Positions 8,127 through 15,466 of a stretch of 32,884 nt of DNA are shown here, in pieces. The notes under the pieces were generated by a model. It saw only the letters and a list, made by a program, of their open reading frames with translations, was not told the DNA's origin and did not search any database. The translations under genes were made by a program, and so were the position numbers. The stretch is taken from NCBI GenBank assembly GCA_018712565.1, contig DVGU01000040.1, positions 1-32,884 of the forward strand. Direction: 5' to 3'. The stretch's first letter is position 1; every line of letters begins with the position of its first letter. This DNA is from Candidatus Faecimonas gallistercoris. GTDB lineage: Bacteria > Bacillota_I > Bacilli_A > RF39 > UBA660.

Positions 8127-9116
8127 TTATTCACCTTCTTCTTTAGCAATTGCTTTTTTTAATTCTTGTTCTACTTTACTAATTGTTGTATTTTCAAGGC
8201 GGGCAGCACCATTATAATTATCTCCACCACCATTTAAATGTTCTAGTATTCTTTTAATATTAAAGTTTCCGAGACTTCGAGCACTTACTCCTACCGTATC
8301 TTTTCCTGTTTTTCCTATTACAAACGATGCTTCAATATTATTGAAAAATAATAAAGTGTCAGCTACTTTGGCTAAATCTTCTCTCCTATATATCGTATAT
8401 GGACTTGCTTTTGTAAGGGCAATTTTTTTATTAATTGTTTCTATTCCTGTTAGAAGTTTTTGTCTTTCAGTATACTCATCAATGTCTTGTTTTAATAAAT
8501 ATTGTACTTTTTTTGCACTTGCTCCTAAATTTGCTAAATAATAAGCAGAATAATACGTTTCAGCACTTGTTTTTAATGTAAAGTTATTAGTATCTAAAAC
8601 GATTCCTGACAATAATACTGTTGCATAATATGGATCTAATTCTACATCATAAAATTCAGTTAATTCTGTTATCATTTCACAGGTACTTGAAACTTCCGTA
8701 TCTACAATCGTTAAAGCATCTTTTATACTTGTTTTTCCTAAATTATGATGATCTATTATTATTTTTTCATCTATCTTTTTTAGAACATCTTGATTTTGAA
8801 CTAATTCTTTTTTATTAGTATCTAAAATAATTAAAAGATTTCTTTTATTATTTGGGTAAAGATATTTATCTATATCTTCTCCTTTGATTACTGGAATACA
8901 TCCGTCTAATTCTTTTAATATTTTTTCAACACCTAATTCGTGTTTTTTATCATCTATTATTATATAGCAATTTTTTTTTCTTTGTTTTAATATTAAACTT
9001 AAGCCAATGCAACTTCCTAAGGCATCTAAATCTAAATCTTGATGAGCCATTAGAAAAATTATTTTTGATTTTTTTATACGTTTATTCAATTGCCTACGTT
9101 CTTCTATTATTTTCAT
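8127..9116 (-). CDS. gdpP: DHH-DHHA1 phosphodiesterase, short GdpP relative
   Basis: 329 aa. Full-length GdpP, which hydrolyses c-di-AMP, is about 650 aa: two membrane segments, a PAS-like haem-binding domain, a degenerate GGDEF domain, then DHH and DHHA1. Only the DHH and DHHA1 parts are here. Metal-binding motifs are visible: [12 protein letters not shown] (24-35; His25, Asp29, Asp31), LDT (Asp99), IDHHN (121-125) and VLDTNNF (Asp175). The terminal glycine motif reads [10 protein letters not shown] (296-305) where the family usually has a His (GGGGH). The position between rpsR and rplI is that of Bacillus gdpP (yybT), which argues for orthology with loss of the front half. Nothing upstream encodes that half: only 88 bases separate it from rpsR. 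Activity on c-di-AMP, or on pApA or nanoRNA as for standalone Pde2/NrnA types, cannot be told from sequence. Good Shine-Dalgarno (AGGAGGG). Confidence 0.88.
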   Translation of the reverse strand: MKIIEERRQLNKRIKKSKIIFLMAHQDLDLDALGSCIGLSLILKQRKKNCYIIIDDKKHELGVEKILKELDGCIPVIKGEDIDKYLYPNNKRNLLIILDTNKKELVQNQDVLKKIDEKIIIDHHNLGKTSIKDALTIVDTEVSSTCEMITELTEFYDVELDPYYATVLLSGIVLDTNNFTLKTSAETYYSAYYLANLGASAKKVQYLLKQDIDEYTERQKLLTGIETINKKIALTKASPYTIYRREDLAKVADTLLFFNNIEASFVIGKTGKDTVGVSARSLGNFNIKRILEHLNGGGDNYNGAARLENTTISKVEQELKKAIAKEEGE

Positions 9117-9142
9117 TTCTCCCTCCTGTATTCCTAATTCTT

Positions 9143-9171
9143 ATTATATAATACTTTCTGATGTTTGTAAA
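9143..9171 (-). promoter_or_regulatory. Sigma-A type promoter for gdpP-rplI-dnaB string
   Basis: Minus strand TTTACA (9166-9171), 17-base spacer, TATAAT (9143-9148). It lies just after the rpsR terminator and before the gdpP-like gene. It is the only clear promoter before the closely packed genes that run to ung. Confidence 0.8.
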
Positions 9172-9177
9172 ATGAAA

Positions 9178-9201
9178 AAGAGTTCAATGTAATGAACTCT
9201 T
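9178..9201 (-). terminator. Intrinsic terminator after rpsR
   Basis: Nine-base-pair perfect stem (9178-9186 with 9193-9201), loop 9187-9192. On the minus strand it is followed by TTTTTCATTTT. Confidence 0.88.
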
Positions 9202-9204
9202 CTA

Positions 9205-9420
9205 TTATCTTGTATAAGGCATTAAAGCAATTGCTCTTGCTCTTTTTATTTGTTTTGAAATTTCTCTTTGATGACGAGCACAATTTCCTGTTACTCTTCT
9301 TGAAACAATTTTTGATTTTTCGTTTACATATCTTTTTAAAGTTTCAGGATTTTTATAATCAACTGTTGCTCCAGTGCACATCATACATACTTTTTTTCTT
9401 CTACGACCATATTCTGCCAT
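9205..9420 (-). CDS. rpsR: 30S ribosomal protein S18
   Basis: 71 aa, slightly shorter than the usual 75-79. Binds 16S rRNA together with S6. [19 protein letters not shown] and the [13 protein letters not shown] core are typical. Cys12 and Cys15 (CMMC) with Cys47 and His50 in the GNCARHQ segment suggest the zinc-binding form. Third gene of rpsF-ssb-rpsR. The short gap to ssb contains a strong Shine-Dalgarno (AAGGAGG). Confidence 0.97.
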   Translation of the reverse strand: MAEYGRRRKKVCMMCTGATVDYKNPETLKRYVNEKSKIVSRRVTGNCARHQREISKQIKRARAIALMPYTR

Positions 9421-9435
9421 GTTATCCCTCCTTTT

Positions 9436-9921
9436 TTAGAATGGTAATTCATCATCACTGATTTCGATACTAGATCCAAAATCAGCAAAAGGATTGCTAT
9501 CTACATCTGTTCCCTTTGGTTCATTATTAGTTCCAAAGTCATAAGGTGTAGGTGATGCCTCACTAGATTTCTGAGACATACTAGCATTATTATTATTAGA
9601 TGATCCTTTTGAACCTAAGAATTCTACGTTGTCTGCTACTACTTCTGTTACATATCTTCTTTGACCATTTTGGTCATCATATGTTCTTGTTTGAATACGA
9701 CCATCAATTGCTACTTGACTTCCCTGAGATAAGTAGTTCTTTACATTTTCAGCTTGTTTTCTCCAAACTACGATATTAATAAAATCAGCTTCTCTTTCTC
9801 CGTTGGCATTAGTAAAATTTCTATTTACAGCTAATGAAAAGCTTGCAACAGCAGTATTACTTCCTGTGTATCTTAATTCAGGATCTCTAGTTAATCTTCC
9901 TATTAAAAATACTTTATTCAT
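9436..9921 (-). CDS. ssb: Single-stranded DNA-binding protein
   Basis: 161 aa. An OB-fold DNA-binding domain covers residues 1-110 (VFLIGRLTRDPELRYT, VVWRKQAENVKNYL). A disordered Asn/Ser-rich linker follows. The acidic tip DDELPF is the conserved docking peptide for replication and repair partners. Located between rpsF and rpsR as in most Firmicutes. Confidence 0.97.
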   Translation of the reverse strand: MNKVFLIGRLTRDPELRYTGSNTAVASFSLAVNRNFTNANGEREADFINIVVWRKQAENVKNYLSQGSQVAIDGRIQTRTYDDQNGQRRYVTEVVADNVEFLGSKGSSNNNNASMSQKSSEASPTPYDFGTNNEPKGTDVDSNPFADFGSSIEISDDELPF

Positions 9922-9936
9922 TCTCTACCTCTTTTT

Positions 9937-10224
9937 TTAATCTTCTACTTTTACTATTAAATGACGAAGTAAATTTTCGTTGATTCTTACAACTCGATCA
10001 AATTCTGCTACTGCTTCTGGAGTTGCTTCTACTACGAATAAGTAATAATATCCAGTTTTGAATTTTTTAATTTCATAAGCTAATTCTCTAGGTCCCATAG
10101 CCTTTTCTTCTAGCATTTTTGAATTTTGATCTGTTAAGACTTTTTTTAAGTTTTCAGCAGTTTTTGTTATTTCTGCTTCTTCCATATCTGGTCTTACTAT
10201 GAACATAATTTCATACTTTCTCAT
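9937..10224 (-). CDS. rpsF: 30S ribosomal protein S6
   Basis: 95 aa, usual length. Starts MRKYEIMFIVRPD and carries the GPRELAYEIKKFKTGYYY block. Forms a heterodimer with S18 on the platform of the small subunit. First gene of rpsF-ssb-rpsR. Shine-Dalgarno AGGAGGTG lies seven bases before the ATG. The roughly 60-base leader could fold into two hairpins, described separately. Confidence 0.97.
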   Translation of the reverse strand: MRKYEIMFIVRPDMEEAEITKTAENLKKVLTDQNSKMLEEKAMGPRELAYEIKKFKTGYYYLFVVEATPEAVAEFDRVVRINENLLRHLIVKVED

Positions 10225-10239
10225 TTGTTACACCTCCTT

Positions 10240-10284
10240 TTGGACTAATGGCTACTTATGTAGCAAGGAGTATTTTAAATACTC
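10240..10284 (-). promoter_or_regulatory. rpsF leader RNA with two hairpins (possible autoregulation)
   Basis: If transcription starts near 10284, the leader begins with GAGTATT-TAA-AATACTC (7 base pairs) and continues with GCTAC-ATAA-GTAGC (10251-10264). The S6:S18 complex represses its own operon through a leader in many bacteria. I do not see the CCG-containing bulge described for that motif, so the assignment is tentative. Confidence 0.35.
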
Positions 10285-10290
10285 GTTAGT

Positions 10291-10319
10291 ATTATAGCAA
10301 ATGAAAAAAGAAAAGTCTA
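10291..10319 (-). promoter_or_regulatory. Promoter of rpsF-ssb-rpsR
   Basis: Minus strand TAGACT (10314-10319), 17-base spacer, TATAAT (10291-10296), with TG one base before the -10 (TTTGCTATAAT). The -35 lies within the terminator hairpin of the upstream ligase gene. Confidence 0.8.
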
Positions 10320-10330
10320 TTCTTTTCTTT
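10304..10330 (-). terminator. Intrinsic terminator after the acyl-activating ligase gene
   Basis: Stem 10307-10315 with 10322-10330 (AAAGAAAAG pairs with CTTTTCTTT), loop AATAGA, then a T run on the minus strand. It overlaps the rpsF promoter. Confidence 0.75.
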
Positions 10331-10358
10331 AAATTTTATTTTTTATCGTTTTACTCTA

Positions 10359-11624
10359 TTATATTATAATAGGAACTTTCCTTAAATCTTTTACTCTTAC
10401 TGATTTTCCTGGATATTGTTTTAATGTTTTACTATTTAATATGTTAATTGTACTTGTTATTCCAAATACACTTTTAAATTCTTCTTCTATTTTATTTTGA
10501 TATGTTGAGATTCTGTTCTTTATATCTGGTGTTATCTCATCCATATATTCTATATTAATAGTTAAAATATCTTTATATTTTTCTTTTGATATTACTATTT
10601 CATATTGATGATTGAAATATGGATGATTAAATAGAAAGTCTTCTATTTGACTGACAAATATTTTTACTCCTTTGACTTTTAACATATCATCTATTCTTCC
10701 TATAAATTTGGTTATTCTAGGTGTATTATAACCACATGGGCATTTATCTTTACTTATTTTTACTAAATCATTGGTTGCATAGCGAATTATCGGACAACAT
10801 TCATTATAAATTGTCGTTACTACTAGTTCTCCAGTTGTTTTTTTTGTTGGTTTTTTGGTAATTGGATCTACTAATTCAAAATAATATTTAGAATTTAGAT
10901 GCATTCCATTTTCACATTGACATTCCATGCCTAAACCTGGTCCTAAAGTTTCTGTCATACCATAATCCTGGGTTACACTTACCTTTTCTCCATAGGCTTT
11001 TTTTATTTTTTTTCGCATTGTTTCTGTTAATAGTTCACTTCCTACTCTAATAATTCTGATAGGTAGTTTTTTTACGTCTATTTTTAAAGATTTGGCCTTT
11101 TCATATATATGCATTACTTGTGAAGGACTGGTTATTAATACTGTGGTTTTCAGTTTTTGCATATAAAATAGTTGCATTTCTGTAGACATGGTTCCTGTTG
11201 GAATTATTTTACATCCAAGCTCTTTTAATCCTTCATAAAAACTCAATCCTCCCGTAAACATTCCAAAACCATAGCATATTTGAATTGTATCTTTTGCAGT
11301 TATTCCTGCCATCCTTGCATTTTCTTGTATTACTTCTTTACGGAATTTTATATCTTTCTCGGTTAATCCTACAATCAATGGTTTTCCAGTAGTTCCACTG
11401 GATGAGTGATACATTTTTATTTTAGTTGGAGAAGTACAATACCAACCATTTGGATACTCTTTTAATAAATCTTCTTTTGTGGTTAGTGGGAGTTTAGAAA
11501 TATCATTCCAGCTTTTGATATCATTTAGAGTAATTCCTACTTTATTCATTTTTTGTTGATATACTTTATTGTTATTATATATTCTTTCTAATTGTTTTTT
11601 GAAATCACTAAATTTCTTAGCCAT
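10359..11624 (-). CDS. Phenylacetate-CoA ligase (PaaK)-family adenylate-forming enzyme
   Basis: 421 aa. ANL superfamily, PaaK branch. These enzymes activate a carboxylic acid with ATP and usually pass it to coenzyme A. The phosphate loop SSSGTTGKP lies at about residues 74-82. The A5-type motif QDYGMTE and the hinge GRIDDMLKVKGVKIF are intact. An extra Cys pair, CPCG, is seen, as in many PaaK proteins. The ATG overlaps the end of the upstream membrane acyltransferase gene by eight bases, so the two are translationally linked. The pair suggests activation of an acid and its transfer to an envelope molecule. PaaK-like proteins next to polysaccharide or lipid genes are often called CapK. Substrate unknown. 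Confidence 0.88.
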   Translation of the reverse strand: MAKKFSDFKKQLERIYNNNKVYQQKMNKVGITLNDIKSWNDISKLPLTTKEDLLKEYPNGWYCTSPTKIKMYHSSSGTTGKPLIVGLTEKDIKFRKEVIQENARMAGITAKDTIQICYGFGMFTGGLSFYEGLKELGCKIIPTGTMSTEMQLFYMQKLKTTVLITSPSQVMHIYEKAKSLKIDVKKLPIRIIRVGSELLTETMRKKIKKAYGEKVSVTQDYGMTETLGPGLGMECQCENGMHLNSKYYFELVDPITKKPTKKTTGELVVTTIYNECCPIIRYATNDLVKISKDKCPCGYNTPRITKFIGRIDDMLKVKGVKIFVSQIEDFLFNHPYFNHQYEIVISKEKYKDILTINIEYMDEITPDIKNRISTYQNKIEEEFKSVFGITSTINILNSKTLKQYPGKSVRVKDLRKVPIII

Positions 11625-12594
11625 TTACTACCTCCATTCTATATTTAGTCAATTGTTGAATTTTCTTTATTACTTTTGTAAATAATATCGTTAGAATAAA
11701 TGCCAAGAAAAATAATAATAAAGTTCCTACTACTCTGTTATCTAATAATATCTTTTCTGTTACGAATGTTTTTAAAATCATTCCTTGCGTTAAGTATATA
11801 TATAATGTATTTCTACCTAATATCGTTAGACTACTTTCTTTTTTAGGAATTAAATTAAAAAATGCAATGCTAACAATAATACTTAATATATAAAATATTA
11901 TTCTTTGAGTTAGTCCTAGTAAAAGATTAGCAGAATTTATATCAAAATAACTAAATTTTCCTTTTAATATTTTTAAAGGTAATAAATTATCATACTTTAA
12001 TATTAGTAGTAAAATAATACAAGAGATAGAAATTGTTATTATTTTTATTTTTTTGGATTGTATTAAAGTCAGTAAATTAGTTTTTTGGGCATAATATCCT
12101 AGTACATAAAAAGGAAAAAAAACAAAGCTTCTAGATAACGATAACGTTTCTCCGATAAATGGGAAGAATCCTGCTATTAATCCTAGAACAAAGGATATAG
12201 GAATCATTATTTTATAAGATGTTTTTTCTAAAATTATTTCTGATAAGTTATAAGTCATCATAGAGATTAAAAACCATAATGTATATCTAGGTATTAAATA
12301 ATTAAAATTGAATTCTACGATATGTAATATAAATGCATAGTATAAGGTTATTATAGTTTGCCATAATAAATATGTTTTTAATAATTTAAAAATTTTTATA
12401 GAACGTGGCGTTTTTGCTTTAGATGAAAAGTAAGCAGAGATAAAGAAAAAACATTGAAGCATAAAAAATGAGGCAAATTTAAAAAAGTCATCATTATAAT
12501 TATAATAACTAGAAGATAAGCTTAGTACATGAGCTAAGATAATAAAGAGTATTAAAATTCCTTTTGCATTATCAAAGTAGGCAATTCTTTTCAT
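11617..12594 (-). CDS. Membrane acyltransferase 3 family protein
   Basis: 325 aa, almost entirely hydrophobic with about ten predicted membrane helices. The start RIAYFDNAKGILILFIILAH carries the family's catalytic His in the first helix region (about residue 22). A short charged loop SSKAKTPRSIKIFK follows the second helix. Members O-acetylate or otherwise acylate cell-surface polysaccharides and lipids (OatA, polysaccharide O-acetyltransferases). AGGAGGAAA Shine-Dalgarno and a nearby TTGACA box make this the first gene of a two-gene unit with the PaaK-like ligase. Acyl donor and acceptor are not evident. Confidence 0.85.
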   Translation of the reverse strand: MKRIAYFDNAKGILILFIILAHVLSLSSSYYNYNDDFFKFASFFMLQCFFFISAYFSSKAKTPRSIKIFKLLKTYLLWQTIITLYYAFILHIVEFNFNYLIPRYTLWFLISMMTYNLSEIILEKTSYKIMIPISFVLGLIAGFFPFIGETLSLSRSFVFFPFYVLGYYAQKTNLLTLIQSKKIKIITISISCIILLLILKYDNLLPLKILKGKFSYFDINSANLLLGLTQRIIFYILSIIVSIAFFNLIPKKESSLTILGRNTLYIYLTQGMILKTFVTEKILLDNRVVGTLLLFFLAFILTILFTKVIKKIQQLTKYRMEVVNG

Positions 12595-12607
12595 ATTTTT
12601 TCCTCCT

Positions 12608-12636
12608 TTTATTATTCTAAATTAGAAGTGTGTCAA
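12608..12636 (-). promoter_or_regulatory. Promoter of the acyltransferase-ligase pair
   Basis: Perfect -35 TTGACA (12631-12636) on the minus strand. The -10 is poor: AATAAA with a 17-base or TAATAA with a 16-base spacer. Confidence 0.55.
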
Positions 12637-12656
12637 AAAAGTGAAAAATATGAAAA

Positions 12657-12682
12657 AAATTAATAACTTCTACTATTAATTT
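12657..12682 (-). terminator. Intrinsic terminator after the YlmD-like gene
   Basis: Nine-base-pair AT stem (12657-12665 with 12674-12682), loop of eight, followed on the minus strand by TTTT. The TAA stop of the gene lies in the stem. Confidence 0.7.
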
Positions 12683-13476
12683 TTGATTTCAGTATAAAAA
12701 CAGCCTACAAAATTTTGACCTATTTTACTGCTTTTATCTTTTATTTCTTCTGTATGAGAATAGTAGTTGTTAGAAAGATAGGTATCATAAGGACTTTCTG
12801 TTATATTTTCTTTTTTTATATTAGTACTATATAATTGTTTTTTTATAGCTTTTACCAAATCTATATAATAAATATTGTTCTTTTTTGTAATACAATCTTT
12901 CCATACTTCGTTATTTGTGGCCCAGTGAGGATATTTATCATATTGATAATTTTCTTTTTTTATACAACTGCCTATATATACGTGGATGTTTTCAGGATTA
13001 CTTGGACCTTCTTTTAGTAAAGCTTTGATTGTCCATTTGGGCACTTCTCTGTTAATTTGTGCTGCTCCACAATGAGATACTGCTACTAATTGATTTTTCG
13101 TATCTTCGGCAATAATTACCGGACAATCTGCCATTCTGTGTCCTATTACAATATTTGGAAACTTAGTATCTATTAATAGAATATCACAAAGTATTTCTTC
13201 ATCCCAGTAATCTTCTTTCGTAAGATATTCTTTTGTTATTCTTACATATTTTCCATCAGGATAGTCTTCTTTAAACTCTACATCTTTTTGTTTTGGTTGT
13301 AGAATATGATTTCCATTAAAGTTATACTTCTTTCCTATTTTCTCTTTTATTGTTTTTAAAGCTTTTTTTCGTTCTTCTTCGATATAAGTTGTAGGATAAA
13401 ATTTTTTGGCAAGAGACATACATCCTTCTTTTCTATTTGTTTCAAAAATAATTAATTTATATTTTTTTTGTTTCAT
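12676..13476 (-). CDS. Divergent YlmD/PgeF (laccase-domain) protein
   Basis: 266 aa, matching the 250-280 of the Cu-oxidase_4 family. Members such as YlmD and LACC1 are now regarded as zinc-dependent purine nucleoside enzymes. Seen: ADCPVII (Cys118) and SHCGAAQI (His135), aligned with the family's ADCxPV and HaGWRG. VYIGSCIKKENYQY corresponds to the GPSIG segment. At the end, NNYYSHTEEIKDKSSKIGQN matches the YRR-TGR-A segment. The first metal-ligand His, normally in a KQVHG motif, appears replaced (LQPKQKDV, about 59-66). The WRG of HaGWRG is also replaced by AAQ. Activity is therefore doubtful or altered. Not in its usual place next to ylmE and sepF. Confidence 0.7.
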   Translation of the reverse strand: MKQKKYKLIIFETNRKEGCMSLAKKFYPTTYIEEERKKALKTIKEKIGKKYNFNGNHILQPKQKDVEFKEDYPDGKYVRITKEYLTKEDYWDEEILCDILLIDTKFPNIVIGHRMADCPVIIAEDTKNQLVAVSHCGAAQINREVPKWTIKALLKEGPSNPENIHVYIGSCIKKENYQYDKYPHWATNNEVWKDCITKKNNIYYIDLVKAIKKQLYSTNIKKENITESPYDTYLSNNYYSHTEEIKDKSSKIGQNFVGCFYTEIKN

Positions 13477-13677
13477 TTATTATCATTTTCCCTTCTCTTA
13501 CCTTATAATAAACTTACTCTTTATTTCAGCTTTGATGATTACCTTGTCTCTTAATTAGGTGTTTTCCATAATCTACAATTTCTACAGCTTTCCTATCTAA
13601 AGATTCTATTTCTTTTACTTACGAACTACTTTGCTATGTCTTGTTCTGTTTTTACTATTTAAATTATATTATTTTCT

Positions 13678-14778
13678 CTAAACATTAAATCTAAAGTGGC
13701 AGATATCTCCATCTTGCATGATATAGTCTTTTCCTTCTAATCTAGCACGTCCAGCTTCTTTTACTTTTAATTCACTACCGTACTTTATTAAGTCTTCGTA
13801 AGAAATTACTTCCGCACGAATAAATCCTTTTTCAAAGTCTGTATGAATAATTCCTGCACATTGTTTAGCATTCATTCCTTTTTTAAAAGTCCAGGCTCTT
13901 ACTTCGTCTTTTCCTACTGTAAAGTAGGTTGCTAGTCCTAGAATATCATAAGTTGCTTGGATTAACTTGTCTAACCCTGATTCTTCTAATCCTAAAGCTT
14001 CTAACATCTCTTCTTTTTCTTCCTTGGTTAATTCACTTAAATCTTCCTCTACTTTAGCACATAGACTTACTACTTGTGCATTTTCTTTATTAGCATACTC
14101 TTTTACTTTTTGTACATATATGTTATTTGGATTTTCTAATTCACTTTCTTTAATATTTGCTAAATAGATAATCGGTTTTAATGTTAAAAAACTATATGAT
14201 TTTAATAATTTTTGTTCTTCTTCTGTAAAATCTACTTGTCTTAACGCTTTATTTTCTTCTAAAGCTTTCTTTGCTTTTTCTAATGCTTCTACTTCTGTAA
14301 TATCATCTTTATTTTTTGTAGTTCTTGCCTTTTTAGCAACTCTTTCTAATCTATTATTAATAACATCTAAATCCGCTATAGCAAGTTCTAAGTTGATAGT
14401 TTCTATGTCTCTTATTGGATCAATATTTCCATCTACATGAATTATTTTTCCATCCTCAAAGCAGCGCACTACTTCTACAATAGCATCTACCTTGCGAATA
14501 TGTGAAAGAAATTTGTTTCCAAGTCCTTCTCCTTGAGATGCTCCTTTTACTAATCCAGCAATATCTGTAAACTCATATGCAGTTGGGATAAATCTTTCTG
14601 GTTCATACATACTTTTTAATTTATCCATTCTACTATCTGGTACCGTTACTACTCCAACATTTGGTTCTATTGTTGCAAATGGATAATTTTCTGCTAAAAT
14701 TTTTTGATTCGTTATTGCATTAAAAAGTGTTGATTTTCCTACATTTGGTAAACCTACTATTCCTGCTGTTAAACTCAT
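13678..14778 (-). CDS. ychF: Redox-regulated ATPase YchF (OLA1 family)
   Basis: 366 aa, full length. Obg-family P-loop NTPase that prefers ATP and binds ribosomes. G1 is GLPNVGKST (8-16) and G3 is DIAGLVKGAS. The G4 position reads NIKE instead of NKxD, which is the family's mark. A C-terminal TGS domain ends ICHFRFNV. ATG with a GAGGTAG Shine-Dalgarno. Neighbours match the Bacillus yyaF region (with DUF951, mscS and parB to the right), but three extra genes lie between. No clear terminator follows. Confidence 0.96.
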   Translation of the reverse strand: MSLTAGIVGLPNVGKSTLFNAITNQKILAENYPFATIEPNVGVVTVPDSRMDKLKSMYEPERFIPTAYEFTDIAGLVKGASQGEGLGNKFLSHIRKVDAIVEVVRCFEDGKIIHVDGNIDPIRDIETINLELAIADLDVINNRLERVAKKARTTKNKDDITEVEALEKAKKALEENKALRQVDFTEEEQKLLKSYSFLTLKPIIYLANIKESELENPNNIYVQKVKEYANKENAQVVSLCAKVEEDLSELTKEEKEEMLEALGLEESGLDKLIQATYDILGLATYFTVGKDEVRAWTFKKGMNAKQCAGIIHTDFEKGFIRAEVISYEDLIKYGSELKVKEAGRARLEGKDYIMQDGDICHFRFNV

Positions 14779-14801
14779 ATTTCTACCTCTTTTCTTCCTA
14801 T

Positions 14802-14810
14802 ATTATAGCA
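14802..14810 (-). promoter_or_regulatory. Extended -10 promoter of ychF
   Basis: Minus strand TGCTATAAT; no convincing -35. The last codon and stop of the GNAT reading (CTA TAA) are part of this -10 box. Confidence 0.65.
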
Positions 14811-15395
14811 TATCTAATAAGTTTTTGCATAAATCCGATTTAAGAAATTCTTTATATTTCTGCATTTGTTTTTTAGCTTCCTTTTCTTTTTCTGATAAAA
14901 TTAGCTGATAATCAACATAGATTGGTGAATGAATGGTGGTAATTTCTGAAGATGGAGTCTCATAGTTAAAATGAATCCCTTTACTATTAAAACCATGTGC
15001 TAAGAAAAAGGATTGAGCATTAGAAATACATTCTAAACTTATATTGTATCCATCTATTTTAGCATATTTTTTAATTGTCTCTAGTAAATACCTACCATAT
15101 CCTTGGTTTCGTTTTTTGGGGTTATAACTAATTGACCTATATGATATTCTTTTTCACTATGCCTATCTATTGTTGCATAGCCAATAAACTTATCTTGATC
15201 TTCCATTATTAATACATATTCTAATAGAGTTTCTTGGTTTATTACTTTTGTTAAAAAAGTTTCCTCTTCTATAAGAGATGGTTTCATATCTGAATTTATT
15301 CCTACACATCCAAATGTTTCATTTTGAAATAAATTAAGATAATTACCTTTATCTTGCTCTTCTATTGATCTTATTATTATTTTGCTTTTATTCAT
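14803..15395 (-). pseudogene. GNAT acetyltransferase split by a -1 frameshift at A-AAA-AAC
   Basis: The first reading starts at ATG 15393-15395 (MNKSKIIIRSIEEQDKGNY) with AGGAG upstream and stops at TAG 15081-15083 after 104 codons. It holds the GNAT N-terminal half, up to HIGQLVITPK. The -1 frame continues without a gap from about 15111 as RNQGYGRYLLETIKKYA, the acetyl-CoA binding motif (R-x-x-G-x-G). It then runs through ISLECISNAQSFFLAHGF to TAA at 14803-14805. Joined, the product is about 197 aa, a complete GNAT. The shift lies in a run of six A followed by C (15111-15117), in exactly the phase of a -1 slippery heptamer. Three explanations compete: loss of one A (true pseudogene), programmed frameshifting or transcript slippage, or an assembly error. 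Substrate unknown. Confidence 0.75.
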
Positions 15396-15416
15396 ATATT
15401 CTCCTTTGTCGTTTAT

Positions 15417-15444
15417 ATTATATTATAAATTCTATTTTGTGCAA
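15417..15444 (-). promoter_or_regulatory. Promoter of the GNAT gene
   Basis: Minus strand TTGCAC (15439-15444), 16-base spacer, TATAAT (15417-15422). It lies directly after the AbgT terminator. Confidence 0.65.
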
Positions 15445-15445
15445 G

Positions 15446-15466
15446 AAAAAAACACCAAATGGTGCT
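15446..15466 (-). terminator. Intrinsic terminator after the AbgT gene
   Basis: Minus strand AGCACC-ATTT-GGTGTT followed by T5-C. The stem includes one G-U pair and overlaps the TAG stop. Confidence 0.7.

Noticed and set aside
10281-10290. ACTAA pairing with TTAGT to close a three-way junction in the rpsF leader
   Set aside because: The first arm lies between the -10 box and the expected start, so it should not be transcribed.
13477-13677. A possible protein remnant on the minus strand (KAVEIVDYGKHLIKRQG) after ychF
   Set aside because: Only about 30 codons are open, with no start codon or ribosome site and neighbouring frames closed. It may be a gene relic, but nothing confirms it.
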